Assembly (NCBI GenBank): GCA_015852425.1
Contig: JAAAIG010000618.1
Coordinates: 1 to 23,643 of the forward strand
Origin: Gryganskiella cystojenkinii
Taxonomy: Eukaryota; Mortierellomycota; Mortierellomycetes; Mortierellales; Mortierellaceae
Reading direction: 5' to 3'
Length of the DNA: 23,643 nucleotides
Shown: piece after piece, positions 10,630 through 20,863 of the stretch
Position numbering within the stretch: the stretch's first letter is position 1
How the letters are laid out: every line of letters begins with the position of its first letter
The notes under the pieces: generated by a model
The model's input: the letters and a program-made list of their open reading frames with translations, nothing else
Database searches by the model: none
What the model was told of the DNA's origin: nothing
Position numbers and translations under genes: made by a program

Positions 10630-11077
10630 TTGTTACAACCTTGGAGTTTAAGGTGGAAAGAAGAGATGTCTGATACAGGGGAGGGTTCTTGTGTCAAGGG
10701 CGGGATGTTATGGTTGCAGGAGAAGAAAAAAAGAGAAAGAAGAAGGACTAATTTGCGAGAGATTTTAAATACTGAATGGTCAAGCAGTAGAACAGTGGCT
10801 CAGCAGGTCCTTGAAAATGAAGATTTTTTATTATTGTCAGCATCAGCGAATTTGAGCGAACAAAATTTGTCATACTCAAAGCGGCGATGAAGATGACCAC
10901 AGTAGGAAAAAAAGAAAGGAGAGCGCAGAAAGACTGAAAAGAGGACATTCGCTGGAGTGGACCATTTCTCACCGTGAACAAAGAATCCCGCGTATAGGCG
11001 GTAGCTCACTTTTTACATTTGTATCAAATCACTCCTAGGTTCCATACGGGCGGGCAAATCCTTTTATGCCTTCTTTT
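10630..11077. other. Spacer between GST copies 1 and 2
   Basis: The copy 1 promoter and copy 2 3' region share this spacer. No gene is supported; the open frames here are in the wrong strand or frame and resemble no protein. A minus-strand AATAAA at 10832-10827 may end copy 2 transcripts. A GGACTAA (10744-10750) is only a weak relative of the Yap1-type sites seen upstream of copy 2. Confidence 0.35.
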
Positions 11078-12383
11078 TTAAACCCTGGGTTCCGCAAGAT
11101 TGGGACCCATACCAGCAGGAACAACACGCGTCGGGTTGATCTAAAACCGGAAAAGAAGTAAACGTGAGTGGTGAGCAATTGTCACTCCATTAGTAAGAGG
11201 ATTGATTTAATATTTACATGCGCATCCAGCACAAAATAATACTTACACTGATTTGAGACTTGTAATACCCATCCTTGATGAATTTCATCTTGACCGTGTC
11301 CGCGACCTTGGGCTTTTGGTAGATCCTTCTGGCCCATCTCAAGATATTCGGGTAATCCTTCTGAATGCTCTTGATGTTGCATTTGAAATGACCATGATAA
11401 ACAGGATCGAAACGAACGATTGTCGGCCACAGTCGCACATCGGCCTCTGTCAATGTGTTCCCGACCAGGTAATCGGCCTTGGACAATATGCCCTCGATCC
11501 TGTCCAGGGACTGAAAGAGCGGGTACACGTTTTTCTCGTAAGCTTCTTGCGTCGTCGCGAAACCGGATTTGTAGACGCCATTGTTGACGGTATCATAGAC
11601 CCATTCGTTGACGGAATCGATTTCATGTCGCAGGTGCTCGGGGTAGTAGTTGATCCCGGCAGTCTCGGGCACCAACCGATCAAAGGCCGAGTTGAACATG
11701 CGAATGATCTCGCTGCTCTCGTTATTGACTATGGCGGTAGGAAAACGAGCATGATGTCAGTTTTTGCTGGATTATAAGCCGAAGGCTATAACAAAGTAAA
11801 AAAAAGTACGATCGCGGACACTACGGTGAGACATACCAATGGTATTGGTTTTCTTGTCCCAGAGGACCGGCACGGTGACTCGATCACTGTACTCTGGATC
11901 AGCTTTGAGGTAGATCTCCTTCAAAAACTTGGACCCAAACAACGAGTCCCTGAACCCATCATCCTCAAAGTGCCAGCCGCCCTCGCCCAATAACCAGTGG
12001 ACCGCGTCCATAGAGATTACATGTTCAAGTCCCTTCAAAGCTCGGGCAAGGAGAGTACGATGAGCCCATGGGCAGCCATGAGCGACATAAAGATGGTAGC
12101 GACCCCTAGCGTTGATTGGTATCGTACAACATTTTTTTTGTCAGTTCTCGAATCATTCACGCATCTCCGTTTTGTCCACCCGTTTCGTATCGTGCGTAAC
12201 AACAACAGCTTACTTTTCGGCAGGGAACTTTGCGTCGGGTTTATCTTCGATCCAGTCACGGAAAGAGGAGGACTGGCGCTTGAATTCACCAGACGCATTT
12301 GCAAACCCAGCCTTCATCGAATTCGCAAGAGGGACTGAGGCAGCCCCGTTGTTGGCGGTGGCGATGGAGGAAGAAGAGGCCAT
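11078..12383 (-). CDS. ECM4: Glutathionyl-hydroquinone reductase (ECM4/Xi-class GST), copy 2
   Basis: Four exons: 12383-12214, 12105-11837, 11728-11247 and 11140-11078, totalling 327 aa. The catalytic Cys is C68 in HGCPWAHR; PVLWDKK, NNESSEIIRM and FDPVYHGHFKCN are all present, and the C-terminus ends GMGPNLAEPRV as in the siblings. The N-terminal 20 residues are Ser/Ala-rich with no basic presequence, so the cytosol is most likely. Introns lie at sites A, C and D; site B, between CPW and AHR, is uninterrupted. All splice junctions keep phase with copies 1 and 3. The upstream region holds three Yap1-like heptamers, so induction by oxidative or electrophile stress is a reasonable guess. Function is as for the family; the substrate preference of this copy cannot be told from sequence. 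Confidence 0.92.
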
Positions 12384-13027
12384 TGATCGAAAACTGCTGC
12401 TGATTATCTGTTGTTATGCGCGTGTCGAATTGGGACGAAAAAAGTGATTGAGGAACAAGAGTGGATTGAAAACGTGCGGGTGCAGTACTGAGGATAAGAT
12501 TTGCTGAAGGGAAAGATTGAGGTCAAAAGACATCAAGGTGCGCACATCGTCCATTTTTATGTTGTGAGAAGGAGAGGAGATTGTGCGATTTCATTTTGAC
12601 GATTGCGAAAATTTTGTCAGCAGCGCGGTTCTGTGGCTGAAATCTTATCTTCGTGTTCGTGTTTCACCACAAAAAGAGACCCACGCCTCTTCATTGCCTC
12701 GCATTTAGTGAATTTTCGTGGCTGGAGACATAAAACAAGACCCAGGGACGGTATGACTAACCGCCCTTACTAATATTGCCTGACGGTCCTTGTTGTTCAT
12801 CATCGTGCCATGGTTCTTGTGTGTCCCACTTACTAATACAACCTGTCGGACCTTGTTGTTTATCATCCTGACATGGTTCCTGTGTGTTTACAAAATTCTT
12901 GCTCGTTTTTTTTTATTCACCAAAGGCGAAGATGTGAAAGCTGTACAATTTTTTTAATGGTGCTTAATGAATATCCTCTGAAAAGTCTGTCAACAACCGA
13001 CTTCTATGACAGTGTCATGATCACTCT
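12384..13027. promoter_or_regulatory. Upstream region of GST copy 2
   Basis: No gene is present. It contains the copy 3 3' end (a minus-strand AATAAA at 12917-12912, 111 nt past that stop) and the copy 2 promoter. Three AP-1/Yap1-like heptamers lie 370-455 nt upstream of the copy 2 ATG: TGACTAA at 12754-12760, TTACTAA at 12767-12773 and TTACTAA at 12830-12836. Confidence 0.5.
12766..12887. repeat. 59-bp tandem duplication
   Basis: The two copies are 12766-12824 and 12829-12887, separated by 4 bp. They match at 50 of 59 positions with no gaps. Each begins CTTACTAATA and contains CCTTGTTGTT, then CATGGTTC, and ends TGTGTGT. Confidence 0.85.
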
Positions 13028-14445
13028 TTAGATCTTGGGCTCGGCCAGGTTGGGACCCATACCGGCGGGAACAACACCCGTGGGGTTGATCTGAAGATGC
13101 GACTTGTAATAATGGTTCTTGATATGCTCCATGTTCACAGTCTCGGCGACCTTGGGCAGCTGGTAGATGCGACGGGCCCACTTCAAAATGTGGGGGTAAT
13201 CCTTCTCGATGCCCTTGATGTTGCACTTGAAGTGTCCGTGGTAGACAGGGTCGAAACGAATGATAGTTGTCCAGAGACGCAAGTCGGCCTCGGTCAAGGT
13301 GTTGCCGACCAAGTAGTTCGACTTTGACAAAATCCCCTCGATCCGGTCCAGGGACTTGAACAAGGGGTAAACATTGTTCTCGTAAGCAGTCTGAGAGGTC
13401 GCGAATCCAGACTTGTAGACACCGTTGTTGACGGTATCGTAGATCCATTCGTTCACAGAGTCGATCTCGGCCTTAAGGTTGTCAGGATAAAAGTTGATAC
13501 CGGCCTTCTCGGGGACGAGCTTGTCAAAGGCCGTGTTCAGCATGCGGATGATCTCGCTACTCTCGTTGTTAACTATCAACAGATCACAAAGGAGAAGGGA
13601 GGCACGCAAATGAGTCTTCAATAACTAATTTCTCACGCTTTGATGTTTAAAATATGCGTGTATTTGCTGGCATAAAGGCTTACCAACGGTCTGCGTCTTC
13701 TTGTCCCAGAGGACGGGGACGGTGAAACGACCACTGTAATCGGGCTGGGCTTTGAAGTAGATCTCACGGATGTACTTGGCTCCGTAAAGCGAATCCTCAT
13801 AACCGTCCTTGAAGGGCCATCCAAGTTCCTGCATGTGCCAGTGCACGACATCTACCGAGATGATGTCCTCCAAGCCCTTCAGAGCCCGAACGAGCAAAGT
13901 ACGATGGGCCTGTGAAAGAGTCAAAAGGAGCAAGAGGCCAAATTGTCAGAAAAAAGCTGCGCAAACCGTGAATTTGTCGAGAAATTGTTTCTCACGGTGC
14001 TACAGTTCGTCCAGACTTACCCATGGACACGCATAAGAAACATACAGATGGTAGCGACCACTAAAAAACAGAATCGAGGGGTCATGGGTCAGCCAAAAAT
14101 GAAATCAAAGACACAAAGAAACTGAAGTCCGAAATTCGCTGGAAGAAGAAAAAGAACTCACGCCTCGGGAGCAAACTTGGCGTTGGGCTCATCGACGATG
14201 TTATCACGGAAGGTCGAGACCTGGCGCTTGAACTCGCCAGTCTTATCGTTGGCCCACTTGAGGATCGAGGGAGTCTCGGCAGTCGACATGGTTCTTTGTT
14301 GTTGGTTTTGAGAGAGAGGTTGAGAGACGGGTGATCTGTGAGCAGAAGCAGCAAACGTCAAAGGGAGAGCGCGAGTGGAGAGGGAAACGAGGGTGTTAGT
14401 TTTGGGGAAGAGACCTCTTTTCAAGAGTGAAAGGGCAGGACGCAT
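13028..14445 (-). CDS. ECM4: Glutathionyl-hydroquinone reductase (ECM4/Xi-class GST), copy 3, possible mitochondrial form
   Basis: Four exons: 14445-14162, 14060-14021, 13909-13684 and 13572-13028, giving 364 aa, or 312 aa from an in-frame ATG at 14289. The catalytic Cys is C106 (C54 in the short form) in ACPWAHR; PVLWDKK, NNESSEIIRM and FDPVYHGHFKCN follow, and it ends GMGPNLAEPKI. The first 52 residues hold Arg/Lys at several positions, no acidic residue, and many Ser, Leu and Ala, which looks like a mitochondrial presequence. The short start (MSTAETPS) gives a protein the length of the siblings. I chose the long start for the span; both may be used. Introns lie at sites A, B and C; site D is uninterrupted. 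The function is inferred from the family, as for the other copies. Confidence 0.92.
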
Positions 14446-15243
14446 AAAGGTGGAAGAGAGAATACTGAGGGTATTTTACCGAGGAAGGTTTAGGAGAAGG
14501 TTTTTGGACTGGGGTTGTGATTGTGCTGAAAGAAAAAAGAAGAGGAGAAGAATGGAAACGGCGTGCATTTTATGTTTCTTTCTGAAAATCTGGGCTCCAA
14601 GGAAAGCAAGGAGGGGGCTGAATAAGATGACGCGAAATGGGATCCGATTGGAAAGCGCCGCTCAACCGTTTGTTGGTCGTGTCAAGGGAATGAAGTAAAC
14701 TTTGGTGGCTTAGCTTTTCGGGTCCTTCTGCAACTTCGCTTATTCACAAGGCTTTTCTTTTTTGTTCATTGACAAATCAAGGAAGATCTTATCCTTTCCT
14801 CGCTCTTTGAGATTTTTCTTTTCTTTTTTTTATTACGGCAATAATTACTAAACGATTTTTGTCAATACGAGCCAGGAGTTTTCTTGTTTTGTTTATGGAG
14901 AGAATATCAGTATTAAGAGTAGGGGCCAGCCTTCTTTGGCTTCGGGGCTGCGTATCAAGGTATAAACTCTCGAGCGTTTTTTTGAAAGGTGACAAGAGCG
15001 AAAGGAAGGAGGAAGGGTTGATCATTTCAGTGTACTTTGTGTAGGATTTTGAAGGCGGGAGGAAGGTATCTAGATACTTATAACCATTGACAGTCGAACG
15101 TGTACATTCTAGGGGTTTTTTGGCTTCAACTACGTTAAGAGAAGACCGAAGAAGTAGCAGTTTAGTAGAAGGTTATTGTCAATGGTACATAATAAATGGC
15201 GAGCTGATCAAGTTTGCTCAAAACAAAGCAGGGTTTAAATGGA
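14446..15243. other. Spacer between GST copy 3 and the syntaxin gene
   Basis: No gene is supported. It holds the copy 3 promoter and the syntaxin 3' region. A TTACTAA heptamer is at 14845-14851, about 400 nt upstream of the copy 3 long start, and a minus-strand AATAAA is at 14834-14829. Confidence 0.4.
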
Positions 15244-17523
15244 TCATACCTGGAGGTAGACAACGACGGCAATGATGATAAGGACAATGAGTAAGATAAT
15301 GAAACAGATCCACTTCTTTTTGCGGGCACCACGGGCATTGGTGATGGCGACATCGACCTCCTTGTTTCCAGTCTCCAGGTGAACATCCGTCTGCTGCGTG
15401 TTCTCCTCGATCGTGTTGAGGACCACGGCCTGGTCCGTGACAAGGGTCTCCATGTCAATGAATAACTGGTGCAATTCCTATTGTTGATAAACACACCACG
15501 ACGCGAGAAGGTTAAAAAATACAAAATATAAAAAAACAAAGGAGGTCCAACATGACAAATTCTCCGACAGACATATCCCGGTAAAACATGATAAAAAAAC
15601 GTACAAGGATGGTCTTTTCGATCTTCTTGATGTCGTCGTGACGGCTCTGGACCTCACGAAGAGCTCTGTTGGCATCGCCATAACGGGTACTTTGGAGGAC
15701 CTATGTTCATCAAGGACGTTATTAAAACAAGACCGAGGTTAATCAGTAGTCTTGTAACAGCAATTGCACATAACACCCTGACGCCTTATGTGTGTTTTTT
15801 TTTGGTCAGTTACTTACAGACTGGGCAAAAATCTGCTGGTTGTCGCTCTCCATGACCTGCTGGATTTCCTGAGGAGTAGCATCAGGTTTGACTGTTTCCA
15901 AAAAAAAAAAAAAAAATATCGCAAGATAGGAATGAAGTCGTTTCTTGATTAGTTTCATTTCCCCACTAGTTCATTACGAAGAGGCTCTAAGAGAGCACAG
16001 TAGCGACGACAAAGGGAGCCTCACCAATACGATACTGTCTCTCCATGCGACCCTGGTACTTCTTTCTGGCCTCACTCTCTGAGGATTGGTAACGACGCAA
16101 GGTCTTCAGGAACTTGTCCTTCAACGTGGCAGCTTGAGTTCTGCGAATCTGAATATCGGGCGAGTTGGCCAAACGAAGGTTAGCCAGTTCGATGTCTAAA
16201 ATTAGTTGGAATAAAAAGGCGAGGTAAAAAAAAATAAGCTCTTTGTCCTACGACCAACGGATGATTGCATTGTTCTTTCTCCCACAAATTTGTCTGATAA
16301 TGTTTTCGTACCCTTGATTCTCTTCTTTGTGCGGTTGGAGAGCTGAGTGGTATCGGCGGTAATGGACTCCAATTGACGAGTCGTATGCGCAGACTGATCC
16401 TCGGTGGCGACACCGTTGAGTGAGACATCGTGCAACTCTTCAATCTTGTTGATGTTTTGTTCAATCCTGGTGATATCCTCCTGGATCGAGGTGACCTGAT
16501 AGAAGAAAAAGGGTTCAGTAGAAATGGCGTTAGAGAGTGTATTAATATCCTGAGCGGGTTCTCTTTCTCGTTCTCGGCAGAATGGTGTGAGCCGCTTATT
16601 TCTGCAGCTTGAGTTTGATGAGTTGTCCTTAGTTTGGTACTCCTTTCTGCAGCTCCTTTCCGGCCAGACAAGGTTGTCTGGTCCTCTATTCGTTCCCCTC
16701 CTCTCTCTCTCAAAAAAAAAATAGTTGCTCCAACAAACTGAGCCCAAATCACAAATCAACTGCATGGGTGGGTTTGCTCCTGCTTTTGGTTGTTTGAGCG
16801 CGAAGGTGATGACGAGATAAATAGAAAAACTCTTTCTTTTTCTTCTTGATCTCTCTTGGTCTTTTCTTACCTCGCTGAAGAACGCGTTCATGTCGTTGCC
16901 GCTGGCAGCACCGCCCTTGTTGGAGACCTGGGTCATCTCAATACGAGTAGGCGAGGGGGGTTGTGGACGTCCACCGTAGGGTTGCTGCTGTTGTGGTTGC
17001 TGGTAGTTGCTCTGAGGGGAATACTGGTTCTGTTGAGCGTACTGGTTCTGCTGAGAGTACTGGTTCTGACTGTTGTTGCCGCCATAGTACTGGTTCTGCT
17101 GCTGTTGTTGAGGAGGAGAGTAGGCCTGTTGTTGTTGGCCGTATTGTTGCTGGCCGTACTGCTGTTGACCGTATTGCTGCTGCTGACTATCCATGGGGAA
17201 ATAAAAGGTTATTTGGAAAGGATTTAGAGTGTGTTGTTTTGACAGCGCATATTCGTCTCATTCAAGGCAGGTGCCGTGCCAATTACCCATAGTTGTTCTG
17301 GTTGCCGTTGTTCGCCTATTTGGTTATAAAAAGAAAAAAGGGAATGCGATGAGTCCATGCCCTGATGAGGTGCTGCAAAAGAGAGAGAGGCGGGTGCAAG
17401 GGGAGAGAACGAATATGTGAAAGGAGAGGTAGGCTGGTTGGATGTGGAGAAGCAAAGGCGAGCTTGTGGCAGAGACTTCGCGTTCAGTACCTGGAAGTCG
17501 GCAAGACGATCTCTACCGCTCAT
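15244..17523 (-). CDS. SSO1: Plasma-membrane syntaxin (Qa-SNARE), SSO type, with Gln-rich N-terminus
   Basis: Eight exons: 17523-17491, 17315-17287, 17186-16871, 16495-16312, 16195-16025, 15891-15818, 15700-15605 and 15477-15244, totalling 378 aa. The N-terminus MSGRDRLADFQ is spread over tiny first exons. Residues about 20-90 are a Gln/Tyr/Asn/Gly/Ser/Pro-rich tract with repeated QQYGQ and QNQY units. The Habc helices run from about 120 (MNAFFSEV) to about 240. The SNARE motif is at about 288-350, with Gln317 (in LVTDQ) at the expected ionic-layer position, and a tail anchor lies at 357-378. Family knowledge: Sso proteins pair with Sec9 and Snc in exocytic fusion. The last coding bases read CAG|GTATGA, so a further exon cannot be excluded, but the tail anchor is complete at this stop. 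An alternative ATG at 17194 is discussed in the findings. Confidence 0.92.
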
Positions 17524-18607
17524 GACGGGCGAATTTGTCTGTGAATGGACGGAGGGAGGGAGAGAGGGATGTGGAAATGTGGTTAAGAATGGAGAGAAGG
17601 TGGACGAGACGGACGGGAAAGGAATGAAAACAGGGAAAGAGAGACAGAGAGGAAGACAAAGAGAAACGAATGTCAGTAAAGTTGGCAGTGCTATTTTTGT
17701 ATCACAGTCCAATAATAAGTTGTATGAATCATTATACCTAGGGTGCTAAAGGGGGACGAGGGGATTGAATGGGAGGATGAGATGGAAATGGACAAAGATG
17801 ACAAGATGGAAAAAGAGAACAAAGACGAGATGATGAGAAGAAAGTGAAAAGAGAGAGATAGAGAGCAGCGAGCAGCGAGCGATAAAAATGAGCGGTTGTG
17901 TTTGTCTCCTCTCTTTCTCTGCGCGCGAGTTCTGCAGTTGGTGGGACAGAACCTTTTGTTTTCTTCCATTCATTCTTGCAGGACAACGGACAGACAGCGT
18001 CGAGCAAGGAGAACGCAACGACCCAAGGATAAAAGAACACGGTGGATTTCCGAACAAACAGCTGCCCCTGGGGTCTCCGGCGTTGATCCGCCGATCCGTG
18101 TCCCTTTTTCGCCCTGGCATGCAGCCAATACTGTAGATCGGATCTCAGCACACAAGAAGGAGCCGGTCAGGCACAATTCGAGGGTCTTTACCAGGGTTTT
18201 TTGCGAAGTGAATCCTACCGACTTCTGAAGTTGAAAAATAGAACTTTGAGAAAAACGTTTGTGTCCAGCTGGCGTCCTTTCTATGAAAAAGACCAATCAA
18301 GTAGGCCAATACGGAAAATTGGTTTGTTCTTTGGCATCCGCATAATAATGTATTATCGATGGTCGTCCACTCAGGGGCAACGTTTCTCAATATTACTTTT
18401 CAATCTCTTTTGCCGCGCTTTCTCTTCTTTTTCTTCTTTCCTTTCCTTTCCTCCACTAAGCACCACAAAACACAAAAAATATATATATATAAAAAACTCC
18501 TCCCTCTGGTCAGTCCTTACTCATCATCGTCACCACACATAAGCACAAAAGCAACGACCGAAACATTTGCTGCAATAACGCTCTCCTCACCGCAATTAAC
18601 CTCCAAC

Positions 18608-18679
18608 ATGGTCCAATCCACCACGGTAAGCGTCGTTTATCAGTCGACAGTCAATTATCTCATCCCAGTCCACTCTTGA
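18608..18679 (+). other. Upstream ORF or tiny first exon before the Ser-rich gene
   Basis: ATG at 18608, 112 nt after the end of the TATA-like run, begins a 23-codon frame ending at TGA (18677-18679). Alternatively MVQSTT is a first exon ending at the donor GTAAGC (18626). A phase-0 junction to AG at 19635-19636 (ATCCAG|ACT) would then join it in frame to residue 10 of the next gene and skip its ATG. Such an intron of about 1 kb would be far longer than the others here. Sequence alone does not decide. Confidence 0.3.
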
Positions 18680-19106
18680 CTCCACTTTGCTCTGTTCCTT
18701 TCTTTCTGGTTCCCTTCATCATCCTTCTTAATAGCGCCCAAGTCTCCTTCCTCTCACTCCTTTATTCTCGCTGCTCGAAGACATTATCCGATTCACTTCT
18801 TGAATGATGCGATTTTTTCTTTCTTCTGAATCTACTCACTCCCCTCTTCCTATCCCTACCGGCTACCCTTTTTGTCCTTCATGCCCTTTTGACCCTTACG
18901 TTCCTCGTTGTTGATTATCCAGAGGGGTTCGTCATTCACTTTTGTTGTAATCCACAGCCATTCCTCTTTTTCATTTTGACCTTTTTTTTGTCCTCATTTC
19001 CTCCCTTTCCTTTTCGTTCATTCCCGCCCGAATTCGAGCACAAAAAAAAAAAAAATAAAAAATAAAAAAAGTAAAAAAATCCCCACACTCGTCAAAAAGA
19101 ACCGTC

Positions 19107-19152
19107 AACCACCACCACCACCACCACCACCACAACCACAACCACAACCACC
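19107..19152. repeat. ACC/CCA trinucleotide microsatellite
   Basis: Perfect CCA repeats pass into a CCACAA hexamer variant. The tract is non-coding and lies in the probable leader of the following gene. Confidence 0.85.
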
Positions 19153-19609
19153 AAGTTATTTCTCGTCATTCTCTTCCTTTGGCCGACTTGTGCAGCGTGA
19201 TCAACGACCCCTTCCTTTCACTGCTACTGCACTTACTTCTTCTTTCTTCTCTTGGTCTCTTCATACTTTCGGACTCTTTCCTTTTCTTTTTACCGACAAA
19301 TCCTAATTGCCTCTCCGAATTGTTCCTTCTCTTGCCCTGGAAAAGTCCTGCGACGTCTCACTCAATTTGTTCCAGTTCTGTCTCCCAATCGTGTGGCACT
19401 CGACTAACCCCGCTTGTTCTCTACTTGTTCACTTCTCCTAATCCCGTCTCCGGTTCTCGTCCCGTCCAAACTTTCTTTCCTCGATCCTCGATCTTCGTCA
19501 AAACTATCATCATCATAATCATCGTTGATCTCCAAATCTTTCCCTTTCTCCTACAACGCTCCTCCTCCTCCTCCGTGATTTGCGTCCTCCTCATCAAAAC
19601 AAACAACAA

Positions 19610-20863
19610 ATGGGCCAACTCACGCTAAAAATCCAGACTTCTGCCCTGTTTCTCAAGGCCAAGCACGCATTTTCGCTGTCACTCCACAAGAAATCGTTGT
19701 CGTCGTCTTCTTCGCCCTCGCCCACAGACTCGATAACTTCGGGCTCTTCACCGCTGTCTCCACCACACTCTACTGCCTCGACAACATCTTCTTCTTCCTC
19801 CTCTTCTTCTTCCTCTACCTCAACAGCCGGCGCCACGGTGCATTCGGCAATGACATTAAGTAGTAACAATAGCAGCAACGGCAGCGCTACTGCTGCTGCT
19901 ACGACTACTTGTACTAGCAGCACCACTCCCTCAATATCAACCTCATCGTCTTCTTCATCAGCAGGTGCAGGTGTGGCTCCACAAAAAAGTAGACGCAGTA
20001 GTCGGTTCAAGGTCAAGTCGTTTGCATCGTTTCGCGACCGATCTTCGAGTCCTCCTTTGACATCCTCGACTCTTTCTTCGATCACGACGACACTGGCGGG
20101 ACGTGGTGGAAATGAACATAACAACTATAATCATAATACTGCTACTGTTGTTGTTGCACCACAACCCGTTTCAGCGCCAGTTGTCTATTCCGTCAATCCT
20201 TACTCGTCTACTTGGTCCCCCTCGACAGTTGCTCAGCTAAGGTCACCTCTTCGCGGTGTTCCCTTACCGAAAAGTAATTATAGTAGTGGAAACAGCTCAT
20301 CCAGGAGACAACAACAACAACAGCAACAACAATCACCGCGTCTGTTTCGACAAACATCTAGGATTGAAAGTGATCTGCAACGTCTTTCGTCTCCTGCCCC
20401 GAATCTGATCCTGCAGCCGAGTCCGGTGATTGATCTGGCCCCTTGTTATGCAACAGGAGCCCGTCTCTCGATCTCGCCCTCGATGCTTCGCCACAGCAAG
20501 TCGGACGAGTCTGTGTTGCAGTACCGATGCCCAATTCTTGGGCCACGAGGTAAGAAAAAAGAGTCCTTTTTCTTTTTTTTTTCTTCTTCTTTTGTGGTCA
20601 TCATCCTCATCCTCATCATGCCTCGATGCAAAATAATACAGACACAAAACACAAACAACCACAACCGCACAACAAACGATACACCTTGAAGAACACGTTG
20701 TTATCTCTTTGTGTGGTATTATGGGGCAGAAGCGATTTCTCAGAGTTTTTGGAGTGCGAGAAAGAAGGGACAGGGTGAGCGAGGTGGAGTACGCGGTTTG
20801 GTGGCAACAAGGTCTCTTTCTGTGAGCGCACCCTTCTCTGGCAATGATGTGGAGGGAGTGTAG
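19610..20863 (+). CDS. Ser-rich low-complexity protein, function unknown
   Basis: Two exons: 19610-20549 and 20730-20863, giving 357 aa; the intron (GTAAGA...GGGCAG) joins in phase at GPR|EAISQSFW. I do not recognise it. The first 30 residues are basic and amphipathic (LTLKIQTSALFLKAKHAF). Residues about 35-130 are mostly Ser/Thr/Ala runs. A basic Ser/Arg patch (KSRRSSRFKVKSF) sits near 130-145, a tract of eight Gln near 240, and more ordered-looking C-terminal segments with candidate basophilic phosphosites (RQTSR, RHSKSDES) and the ending SLSVSAPFSGNDVEGV. The non-random composition and the in-frame second exon support a real gene. The second exon is inferred from coding-like sequence, so its exact limits are moderate confidence. 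The start is the first ATG after a region with no AG acceptor from about 19376 on. Confidence 0.65.

Larger units (their letters stand above)
17524..19609. promoter_or_regulatory. Long divergent intergenic region, promoters and leader
   Basis: No gene is supported. Bases 17524-17890 are purine-rich on the plus strand, which is the pyrimidine-rich promoter of the syntaxin gene. A TATA-like run (ATATATATATATAAAAAA) is at 18479-18496, followed by an ATG at 18608 with a 23-codon frame that includes a good splice donor (ACG|GTAAGC, 18626). Bases 18640-19609 are C/T-rich leader-like sequence with few purines, an A-rich run (19041-19079) and an ACC-repeat tract at about 19106-19152. Open frames here are low-complexity and resemble no protein. 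Confidence 0.5.

Noticed and set aside
15066..15077. 12-bp perfect palindrome GTATCTAGATAC
   Set aside because: Several 12-bp palindromes are expected by chance in a window of this size, and it has no partner or context.
16856..17227. Plus-strand open frame of about 120 codons with Leu/Val runs resembling a membrane protein
   Set aside because: It is the antisense of the CAG/CAA-rich syntaxin N-terminus, whose coding frame is supported by conserved syntaxin domains and phased introns.
17738..18151. Minus-strand open frames of 124-137 codons upstream of the syntaxin gene
   Set aside because: They are in pyrimidine-rich promoter sequence, overlap each other in two frames, and show no domain or splice-supported extension.
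19179..19628. Plus-strand open frame of about 149 codons, Leu/Ser/Phe-rich
   Set aside because: It lies in the C/T-rich leader; its composition mirrors the pyrimidine bias and it overlaps the start of the Ser-rich gene in another frame.
19594..20124. Minus-strand open frame of 176 codons, Val/Glu/Leu-rich
   Set aside because: It is the antisense of the Ser-codon runs of the plus-strand gene; the composition follows from TCT/TCC repeats and no domain is visible.
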